Below are positions 42,483 through 51,537 of a stretch of DNA of 62,453 nucleotides, one piece after another. The DNA comes from Hyphomicrobiales bacterium (GTDB taxonomy: Bacteria; Pseudomonadota; Alphaproteobacteria; Rhizobiales; Rhizobiaceae). The position numbers and the translations under genes are program-made. The notes beneath the pieces were generated by a model that worked only from the letters and a program-made list of their open reading frames with translations, did no database searches and was not told where the DNA came from. Every line of letters starts with the position of its first letter. The stretch's first letter is position 1. Where the stretch lies: contig JAALLE010000011.1 of assembly GCA_011087605.1 (NCBI GenBank), forward strand, positions 1-62,453. The letters run 5' to 3'.

Positions 42483-45400
42483 TCACTCGACATTTTCGTA
42501 AGTGTCCAGCCGGATGCGGTCGGCGGCTTCTTTTGCCTGTTTGCGCAACAAGTCGATCTCTTCCTGTCGGCGTTCGCGGCGTCCTGCTTCCAATGCGGCT
42601 TCGCGGGCGGCGCGTTTTTCTGCGGCGACGATCTCCGCTTCAATGCGTCTGCGCTCAATTTCCTCGCGCCGCCGCCTTGCTTCCTCGCGGCGGCGTTGTT
42701 CTGCCTGTTCAATTTCAAGCAGGCGAATGCGTTCCCGTTCGACTTCGGCAATGCGCTTGACCTCTTCCTGAAGCGCATAGATGCGGGCCACCTGCTGCAA
42801 CCTCTGACGCTCCAGAATTTCCGAGCGCTGAGCCTCAAACTCCCGTTCACGTCTCTCGCTCACCCGCATCCCCAGATAGGTGGAAAACAGACTGGCGTCG
42901 AGCTTGTGGTCAACCTCACCATCAGCGACATTTATCGACATGGCAAATTCAGGCACAGCGCCAATCACCACTTCCTTGCCCGGATCGAACGCAACCTTCG
43001 TCGCCAGTTCAGCCTGACGCGACGACAGATCATATTTGCCGGAACCATTCAGTTTAAGAGCATCGTTTACCAGCGAGATGCTGTTGACCCGCAAACTGCC
43101 GGTTGCCACGGTGAAGGGCAATTCGATATCACCAAATGACGACCTGCCGGATATAAATTTGGCTTCCAGCAAATTCTCTGCCTGGTCGGAGAGTTCCTCG
43201 TCTTTGATGGCATCTGCAGCTTTCAGCAAGGACTTAAAAGCCCGGCTGTTGACCCCGGCGACGGACCCCTTTTCAACCTTCAAACTGCCGCTGGCAGTGA
43301 TCTGGGACAACATCGAGCTGGTATCAGCCCCAGCGGTTTCAAAGGTGCCACCCAGGGTCAGTTTTCCAGCCAGTCCGCGCGGCAGACCGGCCAGACGACT
43401 GACCAGTCCAAGATCAGCATTTGCCAGCAGAAGCTGCCCATTGAAGGCGCGCCCAGCCGTTGACTGGGCCAAAGAAATGGCTCCCAAAATCTTGCCCGAG
43501 AGCCAGTTGGCCTCCAGTCCTTCCAGGCTGACGTCACCGTTGCGGATTTCCATTTCTGCGCGCATGTCACGCGCCGGAGGATATTCATCCGTCATGGTCA
43601 CCAAAGATGATGTCAATTCAATATCTGCATCGAGACCCGCCAGAATTGGTTGGATGGCAATGTCGCCGGTCTCTTGGACCTCACCATTTTCCTGCTGATC
43701 GCCGACAACGCTCGTATAAACCAATGCGGAGAGCGTTTCTGAATCCAGATTTGACAGTTGCAGAGCGCCCTTTAATTGCGGACGCGGTCGTTTTTTTGCA
43801 TCCAGCGACAATTCGCCGGTAAATTTTGAGCTGCCGATATTGCCGCTTAGGTCACTGGCCTGCAGGCGCGAATTTTTGATCGAAAGAAGCGTTTCGATCT
43901 CAGCGTCCACACCCTGTCCGAAGCCCGGCAGTGGCAGTCCCGACAGAAGAATAACCTGATCAATATCCAGCAATTCCCCCTTCAATTTGAGTTCACCATC
44001 GAGGGTCAGATTCTGATCTTCAACCACCGGTTTGATTGTTCCCGCACCGCTAATATATCCCCCTGTCACGGTTAAGGCAGCATCCGTTTTCAGTCCCTGC
44101 CGGGCGATGCCGGAAGCAGAAACCCGCATTGCCGCCCGTCCCGCCCCTTCTACAGAAATTGCCGGCACACCGAATTGCAACAACAATTGTGAGGCTTCAT
44201 CATTGACCACAATTAACTTGCCGTCGATCTGCTGCCGATTGAGCGAAGTCGCGATATTGTCGCCGGAAAGCTGGGCATCAATCTCGCTGTTACCTGAGCG
44301 TCCTACTGCCTTGATGGAATAGCCGTCCTTCTTGCCCTCAAACTCAAAATCCAGTTGCGTGTTCTCAATCAGAAAGCGGTCTTTGATGAACCTATTGACC
44401 AGGGGAAACGGTCCAAACCGCTTGTTCAACCTGTCAAGAATTCGGCTTGGATCATCGGCGGTAAAACTGGTTGAGAGTTGACCTACCGGCCGCTTGCTCA
44501 ATTGGTTTACAACACCACTGATGTTGAGTGCGGCATTGTCCATGTTGCCAATTTCGAGCTGGTCAATTGTCAGTTTGTCATCCTGAACGTTCAATCGGGC
44601 AATAACGTTATTCGCTTCAAGGCCGGATATCGCCATCGAATTTGCATTCAGATCCAGATCAAGGTTGTGACCTTCCACCAGGCGACGACTGCTGCCGCCG
44701 CCAGCGCCGCTAGCGCCGCTGGCAAACAGGTCAAACAGGCTGCTCAATTGATCAAAATCGACGGCATCTCCGGCCAGTTTGGCAATCAGATTGGGACGCT
44801 GCCCATTGGGAGATTCCCTTCGAATGCTGCCTTTCAAAACTTCCTGATTTAAGATCAGTTCAACATTGTCGAACTCAATCAATTCGCCGGAAATTGAAGC
44901 ATTTGCTGAAAATCCTGCTGCCGTCAGATCACGAATAGCCGGACTGACCTGCGAGCCAAGCCATTTGGCAAATCCGGAGGGCTGGCTGGAAGCAAGAATC
45001 AATTCGCCCTGATAGCCAAAATCATCTCCCAGTTTTAAAAATCCATCGGCCCGCAATTCGGTGCGACCGGGAAGCTGGGCCTCAAGATTGTTGATCTGCC
45101 AACCAGTGCCGGAATCGGACGGACGCAAATCCATGCCGACCTCGCGGATTACGGTATCTCCAGCCACAACGGCCGGCAAATAGAGGTTTACCTCGCCGTC
45201 AGCTTTAAATCGGGGAACTCGGGCAAGGAACTCACGGAAAAGCGCCAGGCGTTTTGAAAAGCCAAGCCCCTCACCTTTGCGCGCATCGAACCGTTCAACA
45301 TTAACTTGCTGACCCTCGGCGCGAACTCTGAACGAAAAATCCTCGCCAAACACCGCTTGCCCGTTGCCGTTCAACCGATAGGGATCATCGCTGGACCCGA

Positions 45401-46265
45401 TTTTCAGCTCGAAGGCCGGGACGTTGGCTCCACCACTGACAATCTCCAGGTCACTTTCCAAACGGACCGGAAACGCTTCCTCGCGCCCCGGCCGTCTGAA
45501 TTCGATCAGATCCTTGGCTTCCTGTTGCGCCATCGGCGACAATTTCATCGTGCCCTTCCAGGCTGGCACACCACCCTTGAAAGACAATGGGCCATTAAAT
45601 TCAAGGTCATAGGGAAGGCTCTTGGTCTCCACATCGACCGTCAGACGAATTTGCTGGCTGTCTTGCCAGATGCCCGTTGTTGCCGAGATTCTGAATTTTT
45701 CTCTCTCATGAGCAAGCGTTCCATCAACCAGCCAGGGGCCGGCGAAGGATTTTGCTGACGCAATGGCATTCAAATCCACAAATTCAGAGGTGCGGTTAAA
45801 CCGGGCGTCAATTACTGTTACTCGTCCATCGCTGATTGTAATGTTTTCCAATGACACATTGGCATTTTGCAACTGCCCATTTTGGTTATTGAATTCGGGA
45901 ATGTTCAATTGACCGGACTTGTCCAGTTCAACGCTCATTACGGGTTTCGACAATTGCATGTCGACCACCACCACATTGCCTTTCAGCAAAGGTGCGAGTT
46001 CGACATCAATCTTGAAACTGTCCGCCACGAGGATGGGAACCGCATCGCCTGATGCTCCAATTTCGATCTCGGTAAACGTCACCGATGGCAGCGGCAGCAG
46101 TTTAATTGAAGCCGACCCTTTTACATTGACGGGCAATCCAAGGGTCAGGCTGGCTTCCTGCTCAAAGCGGGACTTGAACTGGTTCCAGTAGATATAGGAG
46201 GGCAATACCAGCGCTGCAATCAGAGCCAGAACCAGCAGACTTCCAAGAAAGGCAAAAAACCTCAT
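42483..46265 (-). CDS. AsmA-family envelope protein with charged coiled-coil tail
   Basis: The 1260-residue protein begins with one membrane anchor (FLGSLLVLALIAALVLPSYI) followed by the AsmA domain (LGLPVNVKGSASIKLLPLP). A long beta-rich body and the C-terminal AsmA-like repeat region follow (LKLNGSGKYDLSSRQAELAT). AsmA-type proteins are thought to move phospholipids across the periplasm. Residues about 1165-1255 form a highly charged Arg/Glu segment likely to be a coiled coil, which I do not recall from standard AsmA proteins. It is the only gene in its unit apart from a possible link to the FAD oxidase 76 bp upstream. Confidence 0.88.
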   Translation of the reverse strand: MRFFAFLGSLLVLALIAALVLPSYIYWNQFKSRFEQEASLTLGLPVNVKGSASIKLLPLPSVTFTEIEIGASGDAVPILVADSFKIDVELAPLLKGNVVVVDMQLSKPVMSVELDKSGQLNIPEFNNQNGQLQNANVSLENITISDGRVTVIDARFNRTSEFVDLNAIASAKSFAGPWLVDGTLAHEREKFRISATTGIWQDSQQIRLTVDVETKSLPYDLEFNGPLSFKGGVPAWKGTMKLSPMAQQEAKDLIEFRRPGREEAFPVRLESDLEIVSGGANVPAFELKIGSSDDPYRLNGNGQAVFGEDFSFRVRAEGQQVNVERFDARKGEGLGFSKRLALFREFLARVPRFKADGEVNLYLPAVVAGDTVIREVGMDLRPSDSGTGWQINNLEAQLPGRTELRADGFLKLGDDFGYQGELILASSQPSGFAKWLGSQVSPAIRDLTAAGFSANASISGELIEFDNVELILNQEVLKGSIRRESPNGQRPNLIAKLAGDAVDFDQLSSLFDLFASGASGAGGGSSRRLVEGHNLDLDLNANSMAISGLEANNVIARLNVQDDKLTIDQLEIGNMDNAALNISGVVNQLSKRPVGQLSTSFTADDPSRILDRLNKRFGPFPLVNRFIKDRFLIENTQLDFEFEGKKDGYSIKAVGRSGNSEIDAQLSGDNIATSLNRQQIDGKLIVVNDEASQLLLQFGVPAISVEGAGRAAMRVSASGIARQGLKTDAALTVTGGYISGAGTIKPVVEDQNLTLDGELKLKGELLDIDQVILLSGLPLPGFGQGVDAEIETLLSIKNSRLQASDLSGNIGSSKFTGELSLDAKKRPRPQLKGALQLSNLDSETLSALVYTSVVGDQQENGEVQETGDIAIQPILAGLDADIELTSSLVTMTDEYPPARDMRAEMEIRNGDVSLEGLEANWLSGKILGAISLAQSTAGRAFNGQLLLANADLGLVSRLAGLPRGLAGKLTLGGTFETAGADTSSMLSQITASGSLKVEKGSVAGVNSRAFKSLLKAADAIKDEELSDQAENLLEAKFISGRSSFGDIELPFTVATGSLRVNSISLVNDALKLNGSGKYDLSSRQAELATKVAFDPGKEVVIGAVPEFAMSINVADGEVDHKLDASLFSTYLGMRVSERREREFEAQRSEILERQRLQQVARIYALQEEVKRIAEVERERIRLLEIEQAEQRRREEARRRREEIERRRIEAEIVAAEKRAAREAALEAGRRERRQEEIDLLRKQAKEAADRIRLDTYENVE

Positions 46266-46341
46266 GCCTGTCGGATCCTGAATTCGTGCTGCATATGCCT
46301 CATGCCCACGTGCTTTGGGGTGTGATCAAAGTTCAAAAAAT

Positions 46342-47754
46342 TCAATCCAATCTAATCACTTTGCCCGGATTCATAATATTATCTGGATCAATTGACCGTT
46401 TTATGGCTGCCATCACGTCAATTCCCAAACCCTGCTCCAGTCGCAAAAAACGAACTTTGCCCTGCCCAATCCCGTGCTCCCCAGTACAGGTGCCATCCAT
46501 CGCAATGGTACGTAGATTCAAGCGTTCAATCATTTCCTCAGCCCGCGCAACTTCGTCAGCATCCTCCATCATGATCAACGGCGACACATGAAAATTTCCG
46601 TCGCCCACATGACCAATTATCGGCGCTATCAACTCAAGTTCTTCGACATCCTCAATGGTTTGGGAAATGCATTCTGCCAGTCGTGAAAGCGGGACACAGG
46701 CATCGGTTGCAATCCCCTCACATCCAGGACGATGGGCAAGCATGCCGTAATAGGCGTCATGGCGCGCTTTCCATAGTTTATTGCGTTCTTCAACCGTATG
46801 AACCCATTGAATATCTGATCCGCCGAATTCTGATGCAATATCGTTAAACAATTGCAATTGTTCAGCCACTCCCGCATCTGTGCCATGGAATTCAAGCATC
46901 AGGGTTGGCTTCAACTGATAGGACAGGCCGGAGTAGTCATTGATGATCTCGGTCATCAAGCGATCGAGCAATTCGATGCGGGCGACCGGCAACCCGGTCT
47001 GCATCGCCACAATTGTTGTATTGCAAGCGTCTTCAACTGACGGAAACTGGCACACACCAGCGGAAATGTTTTCCGGAATCCCGTGCAACCGCAGTGTCAT
47101 TTCGGTAATGATGCCAAGTGTACCTTCAGACCCGACAATGAGGCGGGTCAAATCATAGCCAGCGGCGGATTTACGTGCCCGTCCACCGGTTTTCACCACG
47201 CTGCCGTCCGGCATCACCACGGTGAGATTGATGACATTTTCCCGCATTGTTCCATAGCGCACCGCGTTGGTGCCGGAAGCCCGGGTTGAAGCCATCCCCC
47301 CCAAGCTGGCATCGGCACCAGGGTCGATTGGAAAAAACAGGCCCTGATCGCGAAGATGCACGTTCAATTCCGAGCGCGTCACGCCAGGTTGGAGGATTAC
47401 ATCCAGATCTTCGGCATTGACCGCAAGAATCTTATTCATCATCATCATATCAACACTGATTCCCCCTGCCGGCGCATTGACGGCACCTTCCAGCGAAGTT
47501 CCGGTGCCAAAGGGAATGATCGGCACCCGGTGCTGGGCACAAACGCCGACAATCTCCTGAACTTCCTCAGTTGAATTGGGGAACACCACAGCATCGGGAA
47601 GCTGCGGCGGAATGTAAGTCATTGTATGTGTGTGCTGTTCCAGCAGACTTTGATTGGTCTGTAACTGATCGCCAAACCGTTGTTTGAGTACACCGATAGC
47701 CGTAGCAATCCCCTCAGAATTGCGTTCCGATGGTTCCAGATCGGCCAGCGCCAT
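46342..47754 (-). CDS. FAD-linked oxidase, GlcD/D-lactate dehydrogenase type
   Basis: The 470-residue flavoprotein of the FAD_binding_4/GlcD family is likely a D-2-hydroxyacid dehydrogenase. The FAD-binding part has PDAVVFPNSTEEVQEIV, VPIIPFGTGTSLEGAV and GADASLGGMASTRASGTNAV. The C-terminal part has IIGHVGDGNFHVSPLIMME and GTCTGEHGIGQGKVRFL. It resembles cytochrome-type D-lactate dehydrogenases. The start at 47754 has AGGGAGC upstream. It is divergent from the thioesterase gene, about 105 bp apart. Confidence 0.92.
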   Translation of the reverse strand: MALADLEPSERNSEGIATAIGVLKQRFGDQLQTNQSLLEQHTHTMTYIPPQLPDAVVFPNSTEEVQEIVGVCAQHRVPIIPFGTGTSLEGAVNAPAGGISVDMMMMNKILAVNAEDLDVILQPGVTRSELNVHLRDQGLFFPIDPGADASLGGMASTRASGTNAVRYGTMRENVINLTVVMPDGSVVKTGGRARKSAAGYDLTRLIVGSEGTLGIITEMTLRLHGIPENISAGVCQFPSVEDACNTTIVAMQTGLPVARIELLDRLMTEIINDYSGLSYQLKPTLMLEFHGTDAGVAEQLQLFNDIASEFGGSDIQWVHTVEERNKLWKARHDAYYGMLAHRPGCEGIATDACVPLSRLAECISQTIEDVEELELIAPIIGHVGDGNFHVSPLIMMEDADEVARAEEMIERLNLRTIAMDGTCTGEHGIGQGKVRFLRLEQGLGIDVMAAIKRSIDPDNIMNPGKVIRLD

Positions 47755-47859
47755 AGCTTGCTCCCTGCATTTTCTTCGTGGTGCTCTTGTTTCACACCCC
47801 AACAGCCAATACCAGACTATCAGAAAGCAAAATTCGGTCCACAGTTTGGAGAAGCCAAT

Positions 47860-48342
47860 ATGTCACAAAATACGGCCCCGCATATTTCCCCGTTGATGGG
47901 ACTTGAAGAGCAATGGATCGATTACAACGGCCATCTCAACATGGCCTATTACAACGTCTTGTTTGATCGAGGCTGTGATACGTTCTTCGAAGAGATGGGG
48001 CTGGGTCCTCACTATATCAAGGAGCGTAACCTGAGCTTCTATACGGCCGAAGCCCATATTCGCTATGCACGAGAACTGCATCTGGGAGATCAGGTCAGGG
48101 TTTCAATGCAAATTGTTGATTATGATGAAAAACGTATTCACGCCTATGCTGAGCTGCATCACCAGGACGGCTGGCTGTCTGCCACATCAGAAACCATGTC
48201 ACTACATGTTGATATGAGCGGCCCGAAAGTTGCGCCATTTCCAGATGATATTATGGAAAACATAAAACAAATAGCCGAAAATCACGGTGATTTACCAAGT
48301 TCACAGAACATTGGCCGACGCATCGAAATCAAACGCAAATAG
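47860..48342 (+). CDS. Hotdog-fold thioesterase
   Basis: The 160-residue hotdog-fold protein of the YbgC/4-HBT type has the conserved start WIDYNGHLNMAYYNVLFDRG, with the Asn-Gly-His-Leu-Asn active-site region, then HIRYARELHLGDQVRVS and SETMSLHVDMSG. Members hydrolyse acyl-CoA or carnitinyl-CoA. GGAGAAG precedes the ATG at 47860. It is followed 47 bp later by the ClC gene in the same direction. Confidence 0.88.
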   Translation: MSQNTAPHISPLMGLEEQWIDYNGHLNMAYYNVLFDRGCDTFFEEMGLGPHYIKERNLSFYTAEAHIRYARELHLGDQVRVSMQIVDYDEKRIHAYAELHHQDGWLSATSETMSLHVDMSGPKVAPFPDDIMENIKQIAENHGDLPSSQNIGRRIEIKRK

Positions 48343-48389
48343 GTGTAGGCTAATTTCAGGGGTAAAAAGTCTATCGGGGAAACGGTGTA

Positions 48390-50021
48390 ATGCCTGAGAT
48401 AATCCGTCGATTGCCGTCCATCCTTCGCGGTTGGGTCACGCCCAATTTGCAGATGTTCATATCCTCACGCGAGCCCCAGTTGTGGATGATCTCGGTGATG
48501 ATCGGCCTGTGTGTATCGATTGCCGCAATCCTGTTTCGCCTATTGATACTTAACACCCAATTTCTCTGGCTCGGCGTGGCCTCAGAAACAGTTGCTTCAT
48601 CGGCGAAGCAAATCCACTGGTTGTGGATTTTGCTGGCTCCGGCCGTTGGTGGTCTGTTGGTTGGCTGGCTCCTTACCAGGTTCATGCCCGCCCGCCGCAC
48701 CTACGGTGTCGCTGACGTGATCGAGGCGAAAGCCTATGGCGGCCGCGACATTGAGCTTAAATCCGGTCTGGGTTCTGCCGTCATCAGCGCCCTGTCGCTC
48801 GGTTTTGGTGCCAGTTCGGGCCGTGAAGGTCCCATGGTTCACCTGGGCGCAACTCTTGCAACCTATGTGACCGACAAATTCAGACTGCCGGACTGGGGGC
48901 GTCGCACCCTTCTCGCCTGCGGTGTCGCCAGCGCGGTCTCGGCATCGTTTAATGCGCCAATTGCAGGCGTGCTGTTTGCCCATGAAGTGGTGCTTGGCCA
49001 TTATGCGAAACGGGCATTCATTCCAATCGTCATTTCGTCAGTCATGGGCACCATCGCAACGCGATTATGGTTTGGGGATGCTGCGGCATTTTCCATTCCG
49101 GCCTATCAGATCACCTCGTTTCTCGAAGTTCCTGCCTTTGCATTGCTCGGCGTAACCTGCGGCATTATCGCGATCATCTTTCAGTTCAGCCTGATTGCCA
49201 CAGATCATGTCGCCCGCTCCATTGTCATGCCGCTTTGGCTGCGTCCGGCAGTCGGTGGATTGATGATCGGCTGTATTGGCGTCTTTCTTCCCGAAATTCT
49301 CGGTGTCGGATACGAGGCCACCGATATGGCATTGAAAAACCACCTGGCCCTGTCGATGCTGATCACGCTGATTGTTGCCAAAACCGCGGCAACATCCATC
49401 ACCCTTGCCTCACGTTTTGGCGGCGGGGTGTTTTCGCCATCACTCTATATTGGCGCGATGACTGGCGGTGCATTCGGCCTGATCGCCTCACGGGTGTTCC
49501 CGGAACTGGCCTCTTCTGAGGGCCTATATGCAATTCTCGGCATGGGGGCGTTGGCCGGTGCAGTGATCGGAGCCCCCATTTCGACCGCTGTGATGGTGTT
49601 TGAACTGACCGGTGGTTACGCGTTGTCTCTGGCACTTCTGTTGACGGTATCCATCGCCATTGGAGTAAATCAAGCAATCCACGGTCGGTCTTTCTTCCAA
49701 TGGCAGTTGGAGACACGGGGCCTGCGTGTCCAGGACGGACCGCACCGAATGATGGTGCGCAATACGCGGGTGGCAGATTTCATGGTGCCGCTGGATGAAT
49801 CGGACGATGATGTTTTCGATCCAGAACAGGACATTATACCTCTGCGAGCCGATACCAGTCTGGAAGTCGCCATGCGCCAGTTCGATGATCAGGGTTCCCC
49901 ACGACTGCCGGTGATCGATGCCCGCGACAACACCAAAATTATCGGCTGGGCATCCCAACTCCGAGCATTGCGAACCTACAACAACGCCCTGGTTGACATG
50001 AGTGTCGAGGAGCACCGCTAG
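48390..50021 (+). CDS. ClC-family chloride channel/antiporter with CBS region
   Basis: The 543-residue membrane protein has the ClC signatures GASSGREGPMVHLGA (with the gating Glu in GREGP) and GGGVFSPSLYIGAMTGGAFG, and about ten membrane helices. The cytoplasmic C-terminus (about residues 455-540) carries CBS-like sequence (TRVADFMVPLDES and PLRADTSLEVAMRQFDDQGS). The gating Glu suggests Cl-/H+ exchange, but that residue also occurs in channels. Confidence 0.93.
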   Translation: MPEIIRRLPSILRGWVTPNLQMFISSREPQLWMISVMIGLCVSIAAILFRLLILNTQFLWLGVASETVASSAKQIHWLWILLAPAVGGLLVGWLLTRFMPARRTYGVADVIEAKAYGGRDIELKSGLGSAVISALSLGFGASSGREGPMVHLGATLATYVTDKFRLPDWGRRTLLACGVASAVSASFNAPIAGVLFAHEVVLGHYAKRAFIPIVISSVMGTIATRLWFGDAAAFSIPAYQITSFLEVPAFALLGVTCGIIAIIFQFSLIATDHVARSIVMPLWLRPAVGGLMIGCIGVFLPEILGVGYEATDMALKNHLALSMLITLIVAKTAATSITLASRFGGGVFSPSLYIGAMTGGAFGLIASRVFPELASSEGLYAILGMGALAGAVIGAPISTAVMVFELTGGYALSLALLLTVSIAIGVNQAIHGRSFFQWQLETRGLRVQDGPHRMMVRNTRVADFMVPLDESDDDVFDPEQDIIPLRADTSLEVAMRQFDDQGSPRLPVIDARDNTKIIGWASQLRALRTYNNALVDMSVEEHR

Positions 50022-50051
50022 CAGCGACGGTGGCGGTGGCGGCGGCAAATG

Positions 50052-51341
50052 TCAGCGGGGACTTTCCGGCAATGTCAGACTGATCAACAATCCGCCCAAA
50101 GCCGTCATAAACAGTATGACGAACGCCGTTTGAAAGTCTTCAGGTTGATAGATACGCGACCCATCCAACATAGTGCCATCCCACATATAGTCCAACACGA
50201 CACCAACCAGCGGCTGCAGCAACGCTCCTGATGCCACCGTCATTGCATTGACAATTCCGGAGACGGATCCGGCAATTGAAGCATCGGAAGTTTCCCGCAC
50301 CAGCGCAAAGCTCGGCACCATCGCGGCGCCTGAAAATCCGGCAATGATGAACAGTCCGGTTGAAACCGCCAAAGGAGGTTGTGGAAGGAAGGCCACGCAA
50401 CCCAATGCGCAGGTCAGGACCAAAAGCCCGCCAATCAACAACGCCTTGCGTTTATGCAGGCGATCGGAAAGCCATCCGCATGCCGGTGCACCGAGCGCCC
50501 ATCCAAACAGCAACAGGGAAACCAGATAGGCCGCCTGAGGTCGATCCAGATCATAGGTCCGCATAAAATAGGGCACGCCCCAAAGTCCACCGAGAACCAG
50601 CATCGGACCTGACATGGCGCCCGCAACCAACGCAATCTTCCAGGTATTCCACAGCGATGCCGCACGCCGTAATCCCCGCCACACTTCGGACCAGGCCTGC
50701 ACCTGCTTGGGTTCGTCTTGTTCAGATTCTGCAGGCGCATCGCGCACAAACATGAATATGGCCAGGGCCAGCAACAGGCCAAATATTCCCAGTCCCCATT
50801 GGCTGGCACGCCATCCATAAGTTTCGACGAACACGGCCAAAGGCCCCTGCCCTAATATTCCGCTGAACATCGCCAGGCCGGTCAAGAACGCAAAACGTTG
50901 CGGCGGAAACCAACGTGCCGCCAAACTCATCGAGCCCAAAAATCCGACCGCCGAACCAATGCCAATCAGGATCCTCCCCGCATAGGCAACAGCCAGTGAT
51001 TCCGCAGCCCCAAACAGAAACGAGCCAAGCCCGGCAAGCAAGACAGCAACGGATAACAATAAGCGCGGCCCCAACCTGTCCAGCAAGGCACCCAGTGGTA
51101 CTTGAAGCAAAAAATAGGGATAAAAATAAAGCGCCGACAAGACCCCCAACATGCCACCACCAATGGCAAAATCGCGCATCAGGTCCGATACCATCACGCC
51201 GGGCGTCACCCGATGGAAAAACGCGTAGCCAAAAGCCAGGGCCGACAAAGACCAGATCAACCAGCCGCGCCAACTCGGGGAAATACTGCTGTGCTTGTTT
51301 GACACGACCGGGCCTGTTGAGGGTGCTTTCGCGGCACACAC
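50052..51341 (-). CDS. Major facilitator superfamily transporter
   Basis: The 429-residue protein has 12 predicted helices, with LIWSLSALAFGYAFFHRVTP in the first and the MFS loop motif GALLDRLGPRLLL between helices 2 and 3. A GRILIGIGSAVGFLG stretch follows. It resembles oxalate/formate- or nitrate-type anion porters only loosely, so the substrate is unknown. The start is a GTG at 51341; no ATG occurs before the first helix, so a non-ATG start is required. It converges on the ClC gene. Confidence 0.88.
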   Translation of the reverse strand: MCAAKAPSTGPVVSNKHSSISPSWRGWLIWSLSALAFGYAFFHRVTPGVMVSDLMRDFAIGGGMLGVLSALYFYPYFLLQVPLGALLDRLGPRLLLSVAVLLAGLGSFLFGAAESLAVAYAGRILIGIGSAVGFLGSMSLAARWFPPQRFAFLTGLAMFSGILGQGPLAVFVETYGWRASQWGLGIFGLLLALAIFMFVRDAPAESEQDEPKQVQAWSEVWRGLRRAASLWNTWKIALVAGAMSGPMLVLGGLWGVPYFMRTYDLDRPQAAYLVSLLLFGWALGAPACGWLSDRLHKRKALLIGGLLVLTCALGCVAFLPQPPLAVSTGLFIIAGFSGAAMVPSFALVRETSDASIAGSVSGIVNAMTVASGALLQPLVGVVLDYMWDGTMLDGSRIYQPEDFQTAFVILFMTALGGLLISLTLPESPR

Positions 51342-51537
51342 TCTGCTTCCATGTCGCCCGGTTCAAGTGCTTTTTTCAATAACCTGGGAACCTTGTACGG
51401 AAATCGCCCAGTCCTGCAGCGCCTTGCACGGACCGTAATCACCAGCACGTCACGGCTGGTGAGCTTTGTGCCAGCAAACCATCAATCCTGTTGGCGCAAG
51501 CCTGTTCAGCGACGCAAAAACCGCCTAAGACCAAAAC

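Noticed and set aside
42502-42771. Plus-strand Arg/Ser-rich frame opposite the AsmA tail
   Set aside because: Its composition is the complement of the Glu/Arg-rich coding strand; no independent support.
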